A stretch of DNA of 64,000 nucleotides from Aphrophora alni (Eukaryota > Arthropoda > Insecta > Hemiptera > Aphrophoridae): positions 9,641,000-9,704,999 of the forward strand of contig OY740766.1 of NCBI GenBank assembly GCA_963513935.1, in the 5' to 3' direction. The position numbers and the translations under genes are program-made. Below the pieces are notes generated by a model. The model was not told the DNA's origin and searched no databases. It worked only from the letters and a program-made list of their open reading frames with translations. Shown piece by piece: positions 34,889-45,015 of the stretch. Position 1 is the first letter of the stretch. Each line of letters begins with the position of its first letter.

Positions 34889-35231
34889 TTTTATTTTATT
34901 ATTATACTTTTTTGGGACATTTGCCATCATTTGTGTGTTAAAAATCAAAACACGACGTTTCGGGAATAAGAAATAAAAATACCACCAACCTTAATATCTA
35001 AGCATGCATCTCAGAGCTAAAACTGAGAAGTCAAAAAACAATCACAGTACACACAACTAACGTCAAATACGTGTTGTTGTATCAAAGATACAGCAACAAG
35101 TGACGTGGTCCAGAAGGCGTGACAACCTGTTAGGATAGTGGCCTATTGTTAGTTGTATTAAGCTTCCTAGAACGAGAGCGAGTTACAACCCCTTGTGGCG
35201 ATTTAACAGGTAAAATTTCAGCTTGTTTTTT
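34889..35231 (-). repeat. Dispersed repeat family B, copy 1 (ribozyme half lost)
   Basis: Matches 44603-45015 over its whole length. Shared phrases include GACATTTGCCATCATTTG and GGCGTGACAACCTGTTAG. This copy lacks about 85 bp present in the other just after CGGGAATAAG. The missing part includes the 5' half of the hammerhead motif found in copy 2. The remainder (CCC, GAA, ACGT, C, GTG on the minus strand, near 34960-34975) is the surviving 3' half. Confidence 0.85.
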
Positions 35232-36796
35232 ATTTTTAGTTGTAGGGGTATTATAATCAAATTTTAGTTCTTTTTTTAATAATGGGAGCCATAATGACCT
35301 TAATTCTATACTTGATTGGTTGATAGGAGATTAACTTCAAACAGAGAACGTAAGTTTGTTGGAAAAAATCGACTTTTGTATTTACTTAAGGTTATAAGAG
35401 CGTAAGTCCTAACCTATAATTGGGCCAGACAAACGCAAGTCCACTTTAGCAAACGTTTTAATGGATCTGAAGCCTTAACAATACAATTAACACGCAAGTC
35501 CACAGCTGTATTTACTCTAGACTGACTGTGGTGTTCACGAGTAAGACATACTCTCAAGTCCTTTATGCATTTTTTTCCCAGCTGTGTAGAACAGTCAGCT
35601 GTATGGGAGTGTTGTTTACTGCAACTGTATTTTGAGGTTATGTCATGAGAGAAACATGACGTGAGTGTAGTTAAGTTGAAGAGAAATTTTAAAATGAGTA
35701 GGTTTAGCAGAGGCAGGTTTTTTTACTGGAATATAATAACAACTTTAATAATGACCAGGGAAAGTTCCAGTTTCAAGTCTTTCTAAAGTGATCCAGCTCC
35801 ATCACTTACGGAACTAAGGGCGAGTATTCATTTATCATATAGTTTCACTAGATTTATGAAATTTATTTATAAGTGTTGATTATACAATTAGGGTTTGAGA
35901 CTTAAGCTTTGTTAGTAGCTGACCCATACACCACATTATAAATTGTGTTATTGTTACTTTCGTTCTACCTTTGCAACTCTTTTTAACTACAAAATTTGAG
36001 TAGGCTTATTAACCAGAAAAATCGGTTAGTAAATTTACAGATGGCGACGTGATTTATAAATTTAAAAAATGTCTTTGTAGGAGAATTTAACTATATTGTA
36101 TTTTCCCCGTAAGAGATCACTTTGAGCACCTTTCAAATGTGCTTAAAAGTGTTGTACGATAAAAATAACCAATTATGAAAAAGCAAAGTTGTCGAAAACA
36201 TAACTTCAAAATAAAATATTGAAATAAAAAAATTAAAAAATAGATGTAAATAGTTCCTATAATCATAATTTTAATTCAAGTTAAAAATATAAAAATATTA
36301 CTCATTGCATTAGATTGAAAAAATGGTTGCATATTTACAAGATGAAGCGGTGTGAAAAAATTTAGTTAAGGTTTTTCTAGGCAAGGCCTGTAAATATCAC
36401 CTTTTATGCAACTGGTGATCTTCAAATATGTTGTTGATCTCAAAGTCAAAGTCGGCAAACAAGTGAAAGTTCAAAATTTACGTCGTATTTCATTATTTGT
36501 CGGTTGTTTGTCTAAATACATAATATATGCGTGAAAATACTTTCTTAATATATATGTAGCCTATTTATTTTCTTAGATCCAGGTATTATGTTTTAACGGT
36601 TTAACTATATTATCTTCAACCCAGACCTTTATGTCTATTCCCGTAATCTGGAAACCCTCAAATTACCTTTACAGGTAATCTTCATGTTCTAACCTTCTAC
36701 CAAGATGTTCAGATAATTTGATTTCAACCACTAAGCTAAGCGGATTAACTCCTTTGTATTATAATAGCCATAGGCAATGATCCATTATGATTTAAT
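35232..36796. other. No gene seen
   Basis: Unassigned AT-rich DNA with no recognised domain, RNA gene or array. Confidence 0.5.
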
Positions 36797-36926
36797 ACAA
36801 AATACACAATTAGAAAACTTTCTTTCCACTTTTTCATTTTACAAATTTTTCCAACGATGTATCGATCGTTGTAAAAATTTATAAAATGAAAGAGTCGAAG
36901 GTAAATTTTCTAATTGTGTATTTTGT
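36797..36926. repeat. 130-bp foldback (short inverted-repeat element)
   Basis: Arms starting ACAAAATACACAATTAG at 36797 and ending CTAATTGTGTATTTTGT at 36926 are reverse complements. They stay largely complementary to the centre near the palindrome ATCGAT (36860). The size and structure fit a miniature foldback element. No clear target duplication. Confidence 0.85.
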
Positions 36927-37069
36927 TTGGTATAATACTCACGTGGTGTCTATTTTAGGAAATGATAAGTTTGACAAATGAAAATAAGAGACAAAAATAA
37001 CTACAATTAAAGACATGACTCGCATTATAAAAACAAGGAAGAAAGGAACATAAAATGAAAGACCCTTAC

Positions 37070-37165
37070 CACTTGAATACTCTAATAGCGTAAGGATCGG
37101 AAAACAACAAGATTTGTTCAAGTGATACCAGACAAAAAAGTTGAAAGAGAGGAATCTAACCCAAG
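37070..37165 (-). repeat. Dispersed repeat family A, copy 2
   Basis: Minus strand carries GGGTTAGATTCC, TCTCTTTCAAC, then a block ending ACGCTATTAGAGTATTC and AAGTGGTAAGGG, matching the copy at 19440-19560. The degenerate B-box-like GGTTAGATTCC is at the same position. Confidence 0.6.
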
Positions 37166-38049
37166 ATTAAATGAAAAAAGGAATAATTTCAGAGAAGCCC
37201 TACGGAATTTACAAGCCCGTACGCTCTCTAGCGAATCAATGTAGGGACAAATAAACATAGCAACTTTACTATCATACGTAATACAGAGAACGTTTCGTGA
37301 TAAATTAGAAATCACGATTTTATTTTTGTGGATAATTATTTTAAGGCGCACTGAGGCAAAAGTGGCTTTCTTCCAGACGTCTGTTTGCCTGTCATATGTG
37401 AAGTGTTGTTCAGGCCAAATAAGTGGATAATTTTTAATTAACTGAGGTTTTGTTTGTTTGTTTATTTATTATTATTTTTTTAATATTTCGATAAGTCAGA
37501 ATCTACAACACGACATGGTGTTTCTAATATTTATCCATGGTGATAAATATTTAAATTAGGATTTCACCATTATTTCAGAATTAATAATTCATTAGTCTAG
37601 CATTCTTTCTATATAAAAATATACAGTTTATCCAAGATGGCTGATAAAAATGGCAACCCGATAAAAATATACGATTAGGAAATGATACAATTATCTAGGT
37701 ATCAGGTTTTATATCATTAAAGTTTTTATTATAATTGCGTGATTCCACATTTTTGTCTTACCCCATATAATATGTAAATGTATGCAACTTGCATATCATT
37801 TCTAAATCCTACAAAATTGTTCTATTGTCTCCTGTTTTGGAGATAAGTCTATCACTTAAGGATCATTATTTTCATATCTTTTCGACATTTTAAAATAGCA
37901 GCTTATGTTTATATAACTCTAGCTAATGGCCCCAGTTTCACCAGGTGATAGTTGAGATAGTTTTATAAAGAAATAATTTTTTTAACACAAACCTAATGGT
38001 AATGATATGGAAATAAATTATGCCCAAATACAACAACACATCAATTTTG

Positions 38050-39005
38050 ATCAACATCGATCCATAAATAACAAAGATATGATACTTGTGTTTTAGGGGT
38101 AAAAAACACCCTTGGAGTGGAATAATTTCAAAACCCTAACTTAGTACTCGTTTACAGACTTACACCAAACCATGCTAAAAAAATTATAGCTATAAGCTTC
38201 TTGGATCCAGAGATATGCTTTAGGGGTAAAATCACCCTTGGGGTGGAACATTTTCAAAACCCTTTTTTATTACGTGTCTACAGACCTACCCCAAACCATG
38301 TTAAAAAATTCATAACTCTAGACTTCCTGGATCTAGAGGTATTCTTTAGGGGTAAAAACACCCTTGAAGTGGAATATTTCCAAAACCCTTTTTTAGACGC
38401 GTCTACAGACCTACCCCAAACCATGTTAAAAAATTCATAACTCTAGACTTCCTGGATCTAGAGGTATTCTTTAGGGGTAAAAACACCCTTGAAGTGGAAT
38501 ATTTCCAAAACCCTTTTTTAGACGCGTCTACAGACCTACCCCAAACCATGTTAAAAAATTCATAACTCTAGACTTCCTGGATCTAGAGGTATGCTTTAGG
38601 GGTAAAAACACCCTTGAAGTGGAATATTTCCAAAACCCTTTTTTAGACGCGTCTACAGACCTACCCCAACCATGTTAAAAAGTTCATAACTCTAGACTTC
38701 CTGGATCTAGAGGTATTCTTTAGGGGTAAAAACACCCTTGAAGTGGAATATTTCCAAAACCCTTTTTTAGACGCGTCTACAGACCTACCCCAAACCATGT
38801 TAAAAAATTCATAACTCTAGACTTCTTGGATCTAGAGGTATTCTTTAGGGGTAAAAACACCATTGAAGTGGAATATTTCCAAAACCCTTTTTTAGACGCG
38901 TCTACAGACCTACCCCAACCATGTTAAAAAATTCATAACTGTAAGCTTCTTGGATCCAGAAATTACGTGATCAGGCAGTGGGTTTTGACTTATATATATA
39001 TATAA
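38050..39005 (+). repeat. 125-bp minisatellite array
   Basis: About seven tandem units with period 124-125 bp, marked by ATTCTTTAGG at 38341, 38466, 38591 (ATGC variant), 38715 and 38840. Units contain TAGGGGTAAAAACACCC, GGAATATTTCCAAAACCC, an ACGCGT and CATGTTAAAAAATTCATAAC. Inner units are nearly identical, and the outer ones are diverged. The array ends in CAGTGGGTTTTGACTTATAT and a short TA run. A two-unit relative with the same end lies at 59377-59628. Confidence 0.95.
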
Positions 39006-39348
39006 GTTAGGGTGAAAATAATTGGATGTTAAGAAAACCTCTCAAAGATAGAAATTGCTTTCACTTCAAAGTAAAATGTCTTCCACGTTCAATCTCATCT
39101 GAAAGGAGTTGTAATTTACTTTAGTAGGTGATTGTTTTAGCTACTTAACTTTCAAAATGATTGCTTTTGAAGGATTTGTCTTTTAAAAACATATTTCGTA
39201 TAAATATTTTAATACATAATAAATCGCCACTGGTATTTTACGAATTGTTCTCAATGGACCTGTATATATTCGAGTTTTATTCATTGGTGGGTATTTTATA
39301 GTGCATTAACGATATATTGAGCTACCTTGACTTGTGAGATAATATCAG

Positions 39349-39571
39349 ATAGAATAAAACTCGAACAACAGATCTCACACAAATTATGTTAAATCCAAAG
39401 TTAATAACGTTACGTTAAAAAATTACAAAAACTAAATTATAAATGATACGATAACAAGTTATAGTTTAGTTATTGTAGATCATGTGTTACTGATGATGGC
39501 GACTTTGTCGTTGAAACGCGTTTGTTGTAAACGTAATTTTTGTGAGATTTTGTGTTCGAGTTTTATTCTAT
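39349..39571. repeat. 223-bp foldback carrying hammerhead motif
   Basis: Terminal arms ATAGAATAAAACTCGAAC (39349-39366) and its reverse complement (39554-39571) enclose a region whose next blocks (ATCTCACACAAATTA, then its near complement around 39535) also pair. The whole is a small inverted-repeat element. A further copy of the arm end occurs near 39271 (TTCGAGTTTTATTCAT). The hammerhead motif at 39488-39524 lies near its right arm, as inverted-repeat Penelope-like elements would place it. Confidence 0.75.
39488..39524 (+). ncRNA. Hammerhead-ribozyme motif 2
   Basis: Core CTGATGA (39490-39496), extra T (39497), helix II GGCGAC (39498-39503) with GTCGTT (39507-39512) around a 3-nt loop (two G-U pairs). 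Then GAA (39513-39515), palindromic helix III ACGCGT (39516-39521) and T at 39522, giving a GUU cleavage triplet. Helix I is weak: only A39489-T39523 and one wobble pair next to the core. The core residues are intact; activity is doubtful because of helix I. Confidence 0.5.
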
Positions 39572-40156
39572 GATCTAGTGGTTGTTTACGAGGGCGATGG
39601 AGCGTGGTTTTCATTAGGAATACAGGATTTATGATAATCCTATTTCAAGTTATCTTTTCATGTGGTGGGGGAGATAATAAATTGTCAACGATTTTAACAA
39701 GAATTTTAGTACAATTCTGATAGTTTCAAGAATGCCTTCAATACAGAGAGAAATTATTACTTTTAACGGATATTGTATTATAATTATTATTTAACATTTA
39801 CGATTAATTATATAATTCAATTTGTTATTTTAATTTCAAAAACTGAAAACGTCTTGGTCGTGAAAGATATTACGAGATCTTCACGCACACCTTCGTAAGA
39901 GATTACAGTTCCTAGTACTACAAGCAAATATCACACTTCATTGGCAAACCATATTGCGCGAGGCTCCTAACTCCAAAAAACACTAGTAAAACTCAAAACA
40001 TATTTAATATTTTTTTGTGAGAGATGACCACATAACTACACACATTCGGAACACTTCCTACAGCTGACCAATCTCTCAATCTCACCTTAGCATAATGTAC
40101 CTTCTGAAGGCCTGCAAATTCATCAAACATTTCCTCGACCCTTTTTACTTCGGTCC
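39572..40156. other. No gene seen
   Basis: AT-rich DNA between two foldback elements, nothing recognised. Confidence 0.5.
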
Positions 40157-40857
40157 AAGTCCCAAATCTTCCTTGAAGGCTAGCAATTCTGGATTGCTCG
40201 TAGTGTCTCTACAAATACAATTATGGTCACCAGGAAAAAAAATCATATACATACCGAAAATATTTATTGACCTTCAATATTTAATTGATGAGGTGTATAC
40301 CGTGTGACCAAAAAGTCCCACACCCCCCACTTAATATTTTTACTTTTTTAAATAACCAATTAAACTTTGGCACATCTTTCTAGCATAAGATATAGTAGTT
40401 TTTTATGTAGTTTAGAGTTTCATCCCCCGCCTCGAATAGGGGTTGCGCTGGGTAACTTTAAAACTTTCAATAGTAACCCCCATATTGCTACCTCTGATTT
40501 TAAAGGTCTTTAAAAGACAAAACCAATGGTGTGCTTAAAAATTTATTAGAGGGTCATCGAAAAAATTTTAAGCACACCATTGGTTTTGTCTTTTAAAGGC
40601 CTTTAAAACCAAGGGTAACAACATGGGGGTACTATTGAAAGTTTTAAAGTTACCCCCTGCAACTCCTACTTCGTGGCTGGGGAAGAAACTCTAAACTATG
40701 TAAAAAACTACTATATCTTATGCTAGAAAGATGTGCCAAAGTTTAATTGGTTATTTAAAACAATAATAATATTAAGTGGGGGGTGTGGGACTTTTTTGGT
40801 CACACGCCCCCTCATTAAATATTGAATATCATCGGGAGAGTAAATGCAGCTTTTTTC

Positions 40858-40917
<60 letters not shown>

Positions 40918-41007
40918 TTTTTCCTGGTGACCATAAATAATTGTATTTGTAGAGAGACTACGAGCAATCCAGAATAATTTCTAGCCTTCACGGAAGATTT
41001 GGGACTT
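40157..41007. repeat. 851-bp foldback (giant hairpin)
   Basis: The left arm starts AAGTCCCAAATCTTCC and the right arm ends GGAAGATTTGGGACTT. From there the two sides stay complementary, with small differences, to a centre near 40545-40565. Internal landmarks in both arms include GGTCACCAGGAAAAAA, then GTGTGACCAAAAAGTCCC (40301 and, inverted, 40789-40806) and GCACACCATTGGTTTTGTC next to the centre. Arms are about 390 and 440 bp; the right one is longer mainly because of a TA microsatellite. The inner part from 40301 to 40806 may be an older palindrome inside a larger one. A transcript would form long double-stranded RNA. Confidence 0.9.
40861..40914. repeat. AT microsatellite in the foldback right arm
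   Basis: About 27 TA units. The matching place in the left arm (near 40247) has only ATATACATAC, so the tract expanded after the foldback formed. Confidence 0.95.
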
Positions 41008-42619
41008 GTGAATGTTTTCCCATTTATTCACAAAAATAAATTTTTTCTTACTTACGGTTTTGTACATTGGTTCATATATCGTCCCATTTCATCATCATTT
41101 TTTCGAAATCTTTAGCAACGATTGTGAGATTATGACTTTCTAAGACGGCCTTACAAGTTATTTTCACGTTCAAAGTTTCAATTTCACAAATTGGCATTAT
41201 TGTAATAGACAACGACCATTTTATTTACGGCAAATATTTAAAATATGTTTTTCAATCGGTATAAGTGTTGAAAAAATTCAAGTAACCCCTTTATATTGTA
41301 AAGTTAAATCCAATATTGTAAACTTCAATATGTTGTTGGAAATTTATAGGAAACTTATTAAACGTGTTATGAACAAGTTCTCAATATTTTTCTTTATCTT
41401 ACTTCAAATTTCTCCTACTATTGTATAGTTTCTAGAATTACCATCCATTCTGAATAACCTAGTAGTTGTGTTTTATTTGTCACGTAGAGAACTTTTTATA
41501 TTTGTGGCGGTGTTTCTCAAGACAATATGACATCACGTAAACAACGTTATCACATGCGCTGACTTATCTAATAGTGTCTGATGGCAACATTTTAGTGTCA
41601 CTCGGTGTTTAAACCTGTGTAAAGTACTTTTACATGACAATACAGTTTTCCAGGGCTAGGAATGTCTTTTTAATGCATTTTTTCTTCTTATATGTTTACA
41701 AGGAGATGATGACTGAAAGGTTTATCGCTTTTAAACAAGGGCGAAAATTTGGCATTTTCGTTGGTATCTTTTCGGATTATTTTGTTCCATTTATATATTA
41801 ACTCTAAATCTACCCTAAGACGGAAAAAAAATGTCGCTTTTAAAAATGAATTCTAAATTTGATCACATTTTTCAAACATAGTCCTCTAAAGACTTAAACA
41901 AGATTTTTGCATTTTATATGATATTTTGGGAGTTACGGTAGAAATAAACAAAAACCGACTATAAAAGGACTTAATTCTTATTATAAGCTCTAGAAATTTA
42001 AATAAAATTTTAGAACGAGACTCGACTGCCTTCATTAAAATCTAAATTCCTATTAAATACTATTTAAGCTTAGGAGGAGTTTATGGCACAAACAAATATA
42101 AAACTTCTGTGGTTCTTTTCATTATTTTTTATAGATAGCTATAGAACTTCTTGCTTTAAAGAGATGTTAACGAATAAGTTTTGTTTGGTTAGAATTTAGA
42201 TTTGTAAACATTTCTTTGGAAAAGGTTTTGCAATATTTTTCTAACATTTATTTATTATTGGTTTAACGTCACTCATAAAATTAAAAAAAAATAAAACAAA
42301 TATAATAAATGTGTAATTTTATTATATAAACGCTTCATCTAAAAACAAAAATAAAAATGTCAAATCTACTTTTTATAATGGACGTTAGGGCGGATGTTCA
42401 AACTGCTGTATTAAACTCCCTTCCTTCCGTCAGTGTTTTGACTTCCGTATTATTTGACTGTATGTTTGAGTTCCGAGCAACCATTCTGTTATCAATCTGT
42501 TTACCCTGTTTAACTGAAAAGTTTGTAAAGTACAGTTTATTAATGTTAGATGTTGACTATGTTCGTTTTATTGAGACATAACAATATAGTCATAGTCAAC
42601 TTTCCTTACTAGCTATCTA
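41008..42619. other. No gene seen
   Basis: AT-rich DNA without recognised features. A stretch near 41690-41770 (TTTACAAGGAGATGATGACTG...) resembles 57565-57620 and may be one more dispersed repeat. Confidence 0.5.
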
Positions 42620-42960
42620 ACTTGCTTATGACTGACTAGTTTATTGTCCGACTGACTGTATGACTGCCTGGAGGGCTGTCTGACAGGTTGAATTACATAT
42701 TGGCTGATTGATTAGTAATTTGACTAAAGATCCAACTGGTGTCTTAATTACTGGTTGATCGATTGGTTTATTGACGGATTAGTTGAACGTCTTGTTGGCG
42801 TATTGATTGCTTGACTGACTGTCTGGCTGGTTTATTGAATATTGATTTCATGAAAAGTTGATTAACTAGTTGATTATATTAGGCTTACTGGGCTAATATT
42901 TTTTTTTTTTAGTTGATTGACTGACTAGATCGCTTTGCTGGATTATTGATAATTGATTGA
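42620..42960 (+). repeat. Degenerate TTGA/CTGA-type array, left block
   Basis: Irregular tandem copies of short words such as TTGACTGACTG, TTGATTGA and CTGGTTTATTGA with no fixed period. A similar block lies on the other side of the ORF at 42964-43380. Confidence 0.8.
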
Positions 42961-42963
42961 TTC

Positions 42964-43380
42964 ATGGGTAGTTTGGTTAGATTGTTGCCTGATTTACAAA
43001 CAAATCCTGAAAAGCGAGATTCGCAGTTCCAGGAGGACGAAACCATCCCACCTAAGATTAGACGGCTGGAAGGCCGGCGTCGATGGAAGGTAGCTCCAGA
43101 GAGGGTCAAGGAGCTTAAGGCAAAATACCCCTTCTTTCAAGATCAGAGCTGTTCGTGGAGAGAAGACCCATTCCACGATGGCGACTATAAGGATGAGGGA
43201 GTTCTAACCGAGCTAATGCAATTAAACATGGCCCGGGGAGAGCTCCCTGCAGAATACACCATCCAACCTCCCAGTCTCAGAGCTTCAAGCATCCTTATCG
43301 GAGACTGGGAGGACCTCATGGAGGAGAAGGAGGCAGAATTACGATCCCAGAGACGCTGGCGGAAAAAGAAGAACAAGTGA
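42964..43380 (+). CDS. GC-richer ORF, 138 codons, unidentified protein or terminal exon
   Basis: An open frame from ATG 42964 to TGA 43378-43380 whose composition is clearly richer in G and C than the AT-rich DNA around it. The protein is charged: basic at 31-53 (RRLEGRRRWKVAPERVKELK), with a proline/acidic middle, then IGDWEDLMEEKEAELRSQRR and a very basic end (KKKNK). No known domain is recognised. AATAAA lies 68 bp after the stop (43448-43453), as for a real 3' end. Pyrimidine tract TTTTTTTTTTTAG ends at 42912, so the first residues may be intron and the true exon may start later. Flanking TTGA/CTGA arrays suggest an intron or a retrocopy setting. Alternatives: 3' exon of a lineage-specific gene, or a captured or retrotransposed copy. 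Confidence 0.5.
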   Translation: MGSLVRLLPDLQTNPEKRDSQFQEDETIPPKIRRLEGRRRWKVAPERVKELKAKYPFFQDQSCSWREDPFHDGDYKDEGVLTELMQLNMARGELPAEYTIQPPSLRASSILIGDWEDLMEEKEAELRSQRRWRKKKNK

Positions 43381-43529
43381 CACAGGGAGCGGAAGAAATA
43401 CCTACAAGAGCCTTCACCCTAATATTAGAAATGTTTTGTATTTTTTAAATAAATGTGTTTCTTTTGTATATTAAATTTAATTTCTATGTTTGTAAAAATT
43501 ATTTGAATAATTGACTACTATAAAGTTAT

Positions 43530-43830
43530 TGAATTATATCCTGATTGTTTGATTGACTGGTTTGCTGATTGACGGACTAGTTGACTCTCTTGTTGATATG
43601 TTGATTTATTGAATGACTGACTGGCTGATTGCCATTTGTTGACTTGCTGGTTGAATGACTAGCTTGCTGACTGTGTAAATAAATAATTGACTGCCTTATT
43701 GGTTTATTGACTAATTGGTTGACTGGCTGGCTTATTGACGAAATGATTTACTAGTTGACTGACTGGTTTGTTGACCGACTGAATTACTTAGTGATTCATT
43801 GACGGACCGACAAATAGATTGACTGCCTAG
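43530..43830 (+). repeat. Degenerate TTGA/CTGA-type array, right block
   Basis: Same family as 42620-42960 (TTGACTGGTTTG, GACTGACTGG, TTGACGGA words). The ORF and its 3' UTR interrupt the array. Confidence 0.8.
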
Positions 43831-44602
43831 TCACCAAATGTGTTTAAAATATCACCAAGTAAAAAATTCACATGTGTTTTTGCAACAAATACTATATTTC
43901 CAAAAATACGATGTTTCTATGCCTAAGTAGTCACCCTCAGTTGTTTAGAGGTAGACACATTTTGCGTAATTAAACTAGAGATAAGTAGGCGCGTGGTTAA
44001 TTAGAAGGTGTAATCATATTCAAAATCAGTGTAAATCATTCATATAAATTGTAGGCAGAAATTGCTATTTACAAACTGCAAGTAAACCAAAAATTACTTT
44101 AGAGGAATAATTAAGGAAATTATAAAATTAATTATTGAATTTTTTAAAATAATATTTAGTGCTTTTTTACATTTGTGTACAGAAGAAAGTTTATTTCCAC
44201 ATTAACACGTAGTATTATACAATATAATTGTTCGGCAAATATTTTACTTTAATTACATCTCACTTGAGAGTTTGCTACGCCCTGGTCGGCAAATTGACAC
44301 ATCATAATTTGATCCTAAACTAACAATTAATTATAATTAGGAAATTATAATGATGACGTCATCACACGATATCATTGAAAACAAAAATATTGATAGACCA
44401 ATGTTGATAACTTTGTGTTTATTTTGTAAATATTCGATTTTCTAGCCAGCTTTTCAATTGGTTATTGCGGCATTAGTTTTGTACCTTCGCTGTTGTTTTT
44501 ATTGATAACATATGGTTAGTAACATGAATACCTAATTAAACCTATTAAAAATAGGAGGGGGGGATAAGTCTCGATCTCGTTTTTTTGTGTTCAGCCTTAG
44601 CT
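43831..44602. other. No gene seen
   Basis: AT-rich DNA, no recognised feature. Confidence 0.5.
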
Positions 44603-45015
44603 ATTTTATTATTATACATTTTTCGGACATTTGCCATCATTTGTGTGTTAAAAATTCAAAACACTACGTTTCGGGAATAAGAATCAATTCCCGTTATCAA
44701 GTGACTAAAAACTAAAGAAACGTGAAACTAGAAACTAAGCCTATCTGAGAAGTAAAATTTATATAAGACCAACCTTAATATCTAAGCATGCATCCCAGAG
44801 CTGAAACTGAGAAGTCAAAAAACACAATCACGGTAAACACACAACTAACGGCAAGTAGGCTACGTGTTGTATCAAAGACACAGCAAGTGACGTGGCCCAA
44901 AAGGCGTGACAACCTGTTAGGGGAGTGGCCTATTGTTAGTTGTATTAAGCATCCTAGCACGAGAGCGGGTTACAACCTCTTGTGGTGATTTAACAGTTAA
45001 AATTTCAGCTTGTTT
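44603..45015 (-). repeat. Dispersed repeat family B, copy 2 (with ribozyme motif)
   Basis: Longer copy of the repeat at 34889-35231. It includes the extra stretch from about 44681 to 44765, which completes the hammerhead motif on the minus strand (44662-44703). Both copies end in TTTCAGCTTGTTT. Short open frames on both strands (44775-44988) are incidental. A Penelope-like terminal repeat is a reasonable guess from the ribozyme. Confidence 0.85.
44662..44703 (-). ncRNA. Hammerhead-ribozyme motif 3 (core substituted)
   Basis: Minus strand: helix I CAC (44701-44703) with GTG (44662-44664). Core TTGATAA (44694-44700), against CTGANGA, has two changes. An extra C follows. Helix II is GGGAAT (44687-44692) with ATTCCC (44673-44678) around an 8-nt loop. 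Then come GAA (44670-44672), helix III palindrome ACGT (44666-44669) and A (44665), giving a GUA triplet. The architecture is preserved, but the core changes probably abolish cleavage. Confidence 0.5.

Noticed and set aside
38050..39005. CRISPR-like array
   Set aside because: Units are contiguous tandem repeats of 125 bp without unique spacers, in a eukaryotic context.
42994..43376. Two minus-strand frames of 60-63 codons at the GC-richer ORF
   Set aside because: Antisense shadows; the plus-strand frame has the polyadenylation signal and better residue balance.
44775..44988. Overlapping frames on both strands in repeat family B
   Set aside because: Mirror open frames in a repeat, no domain, not open in copy 1.
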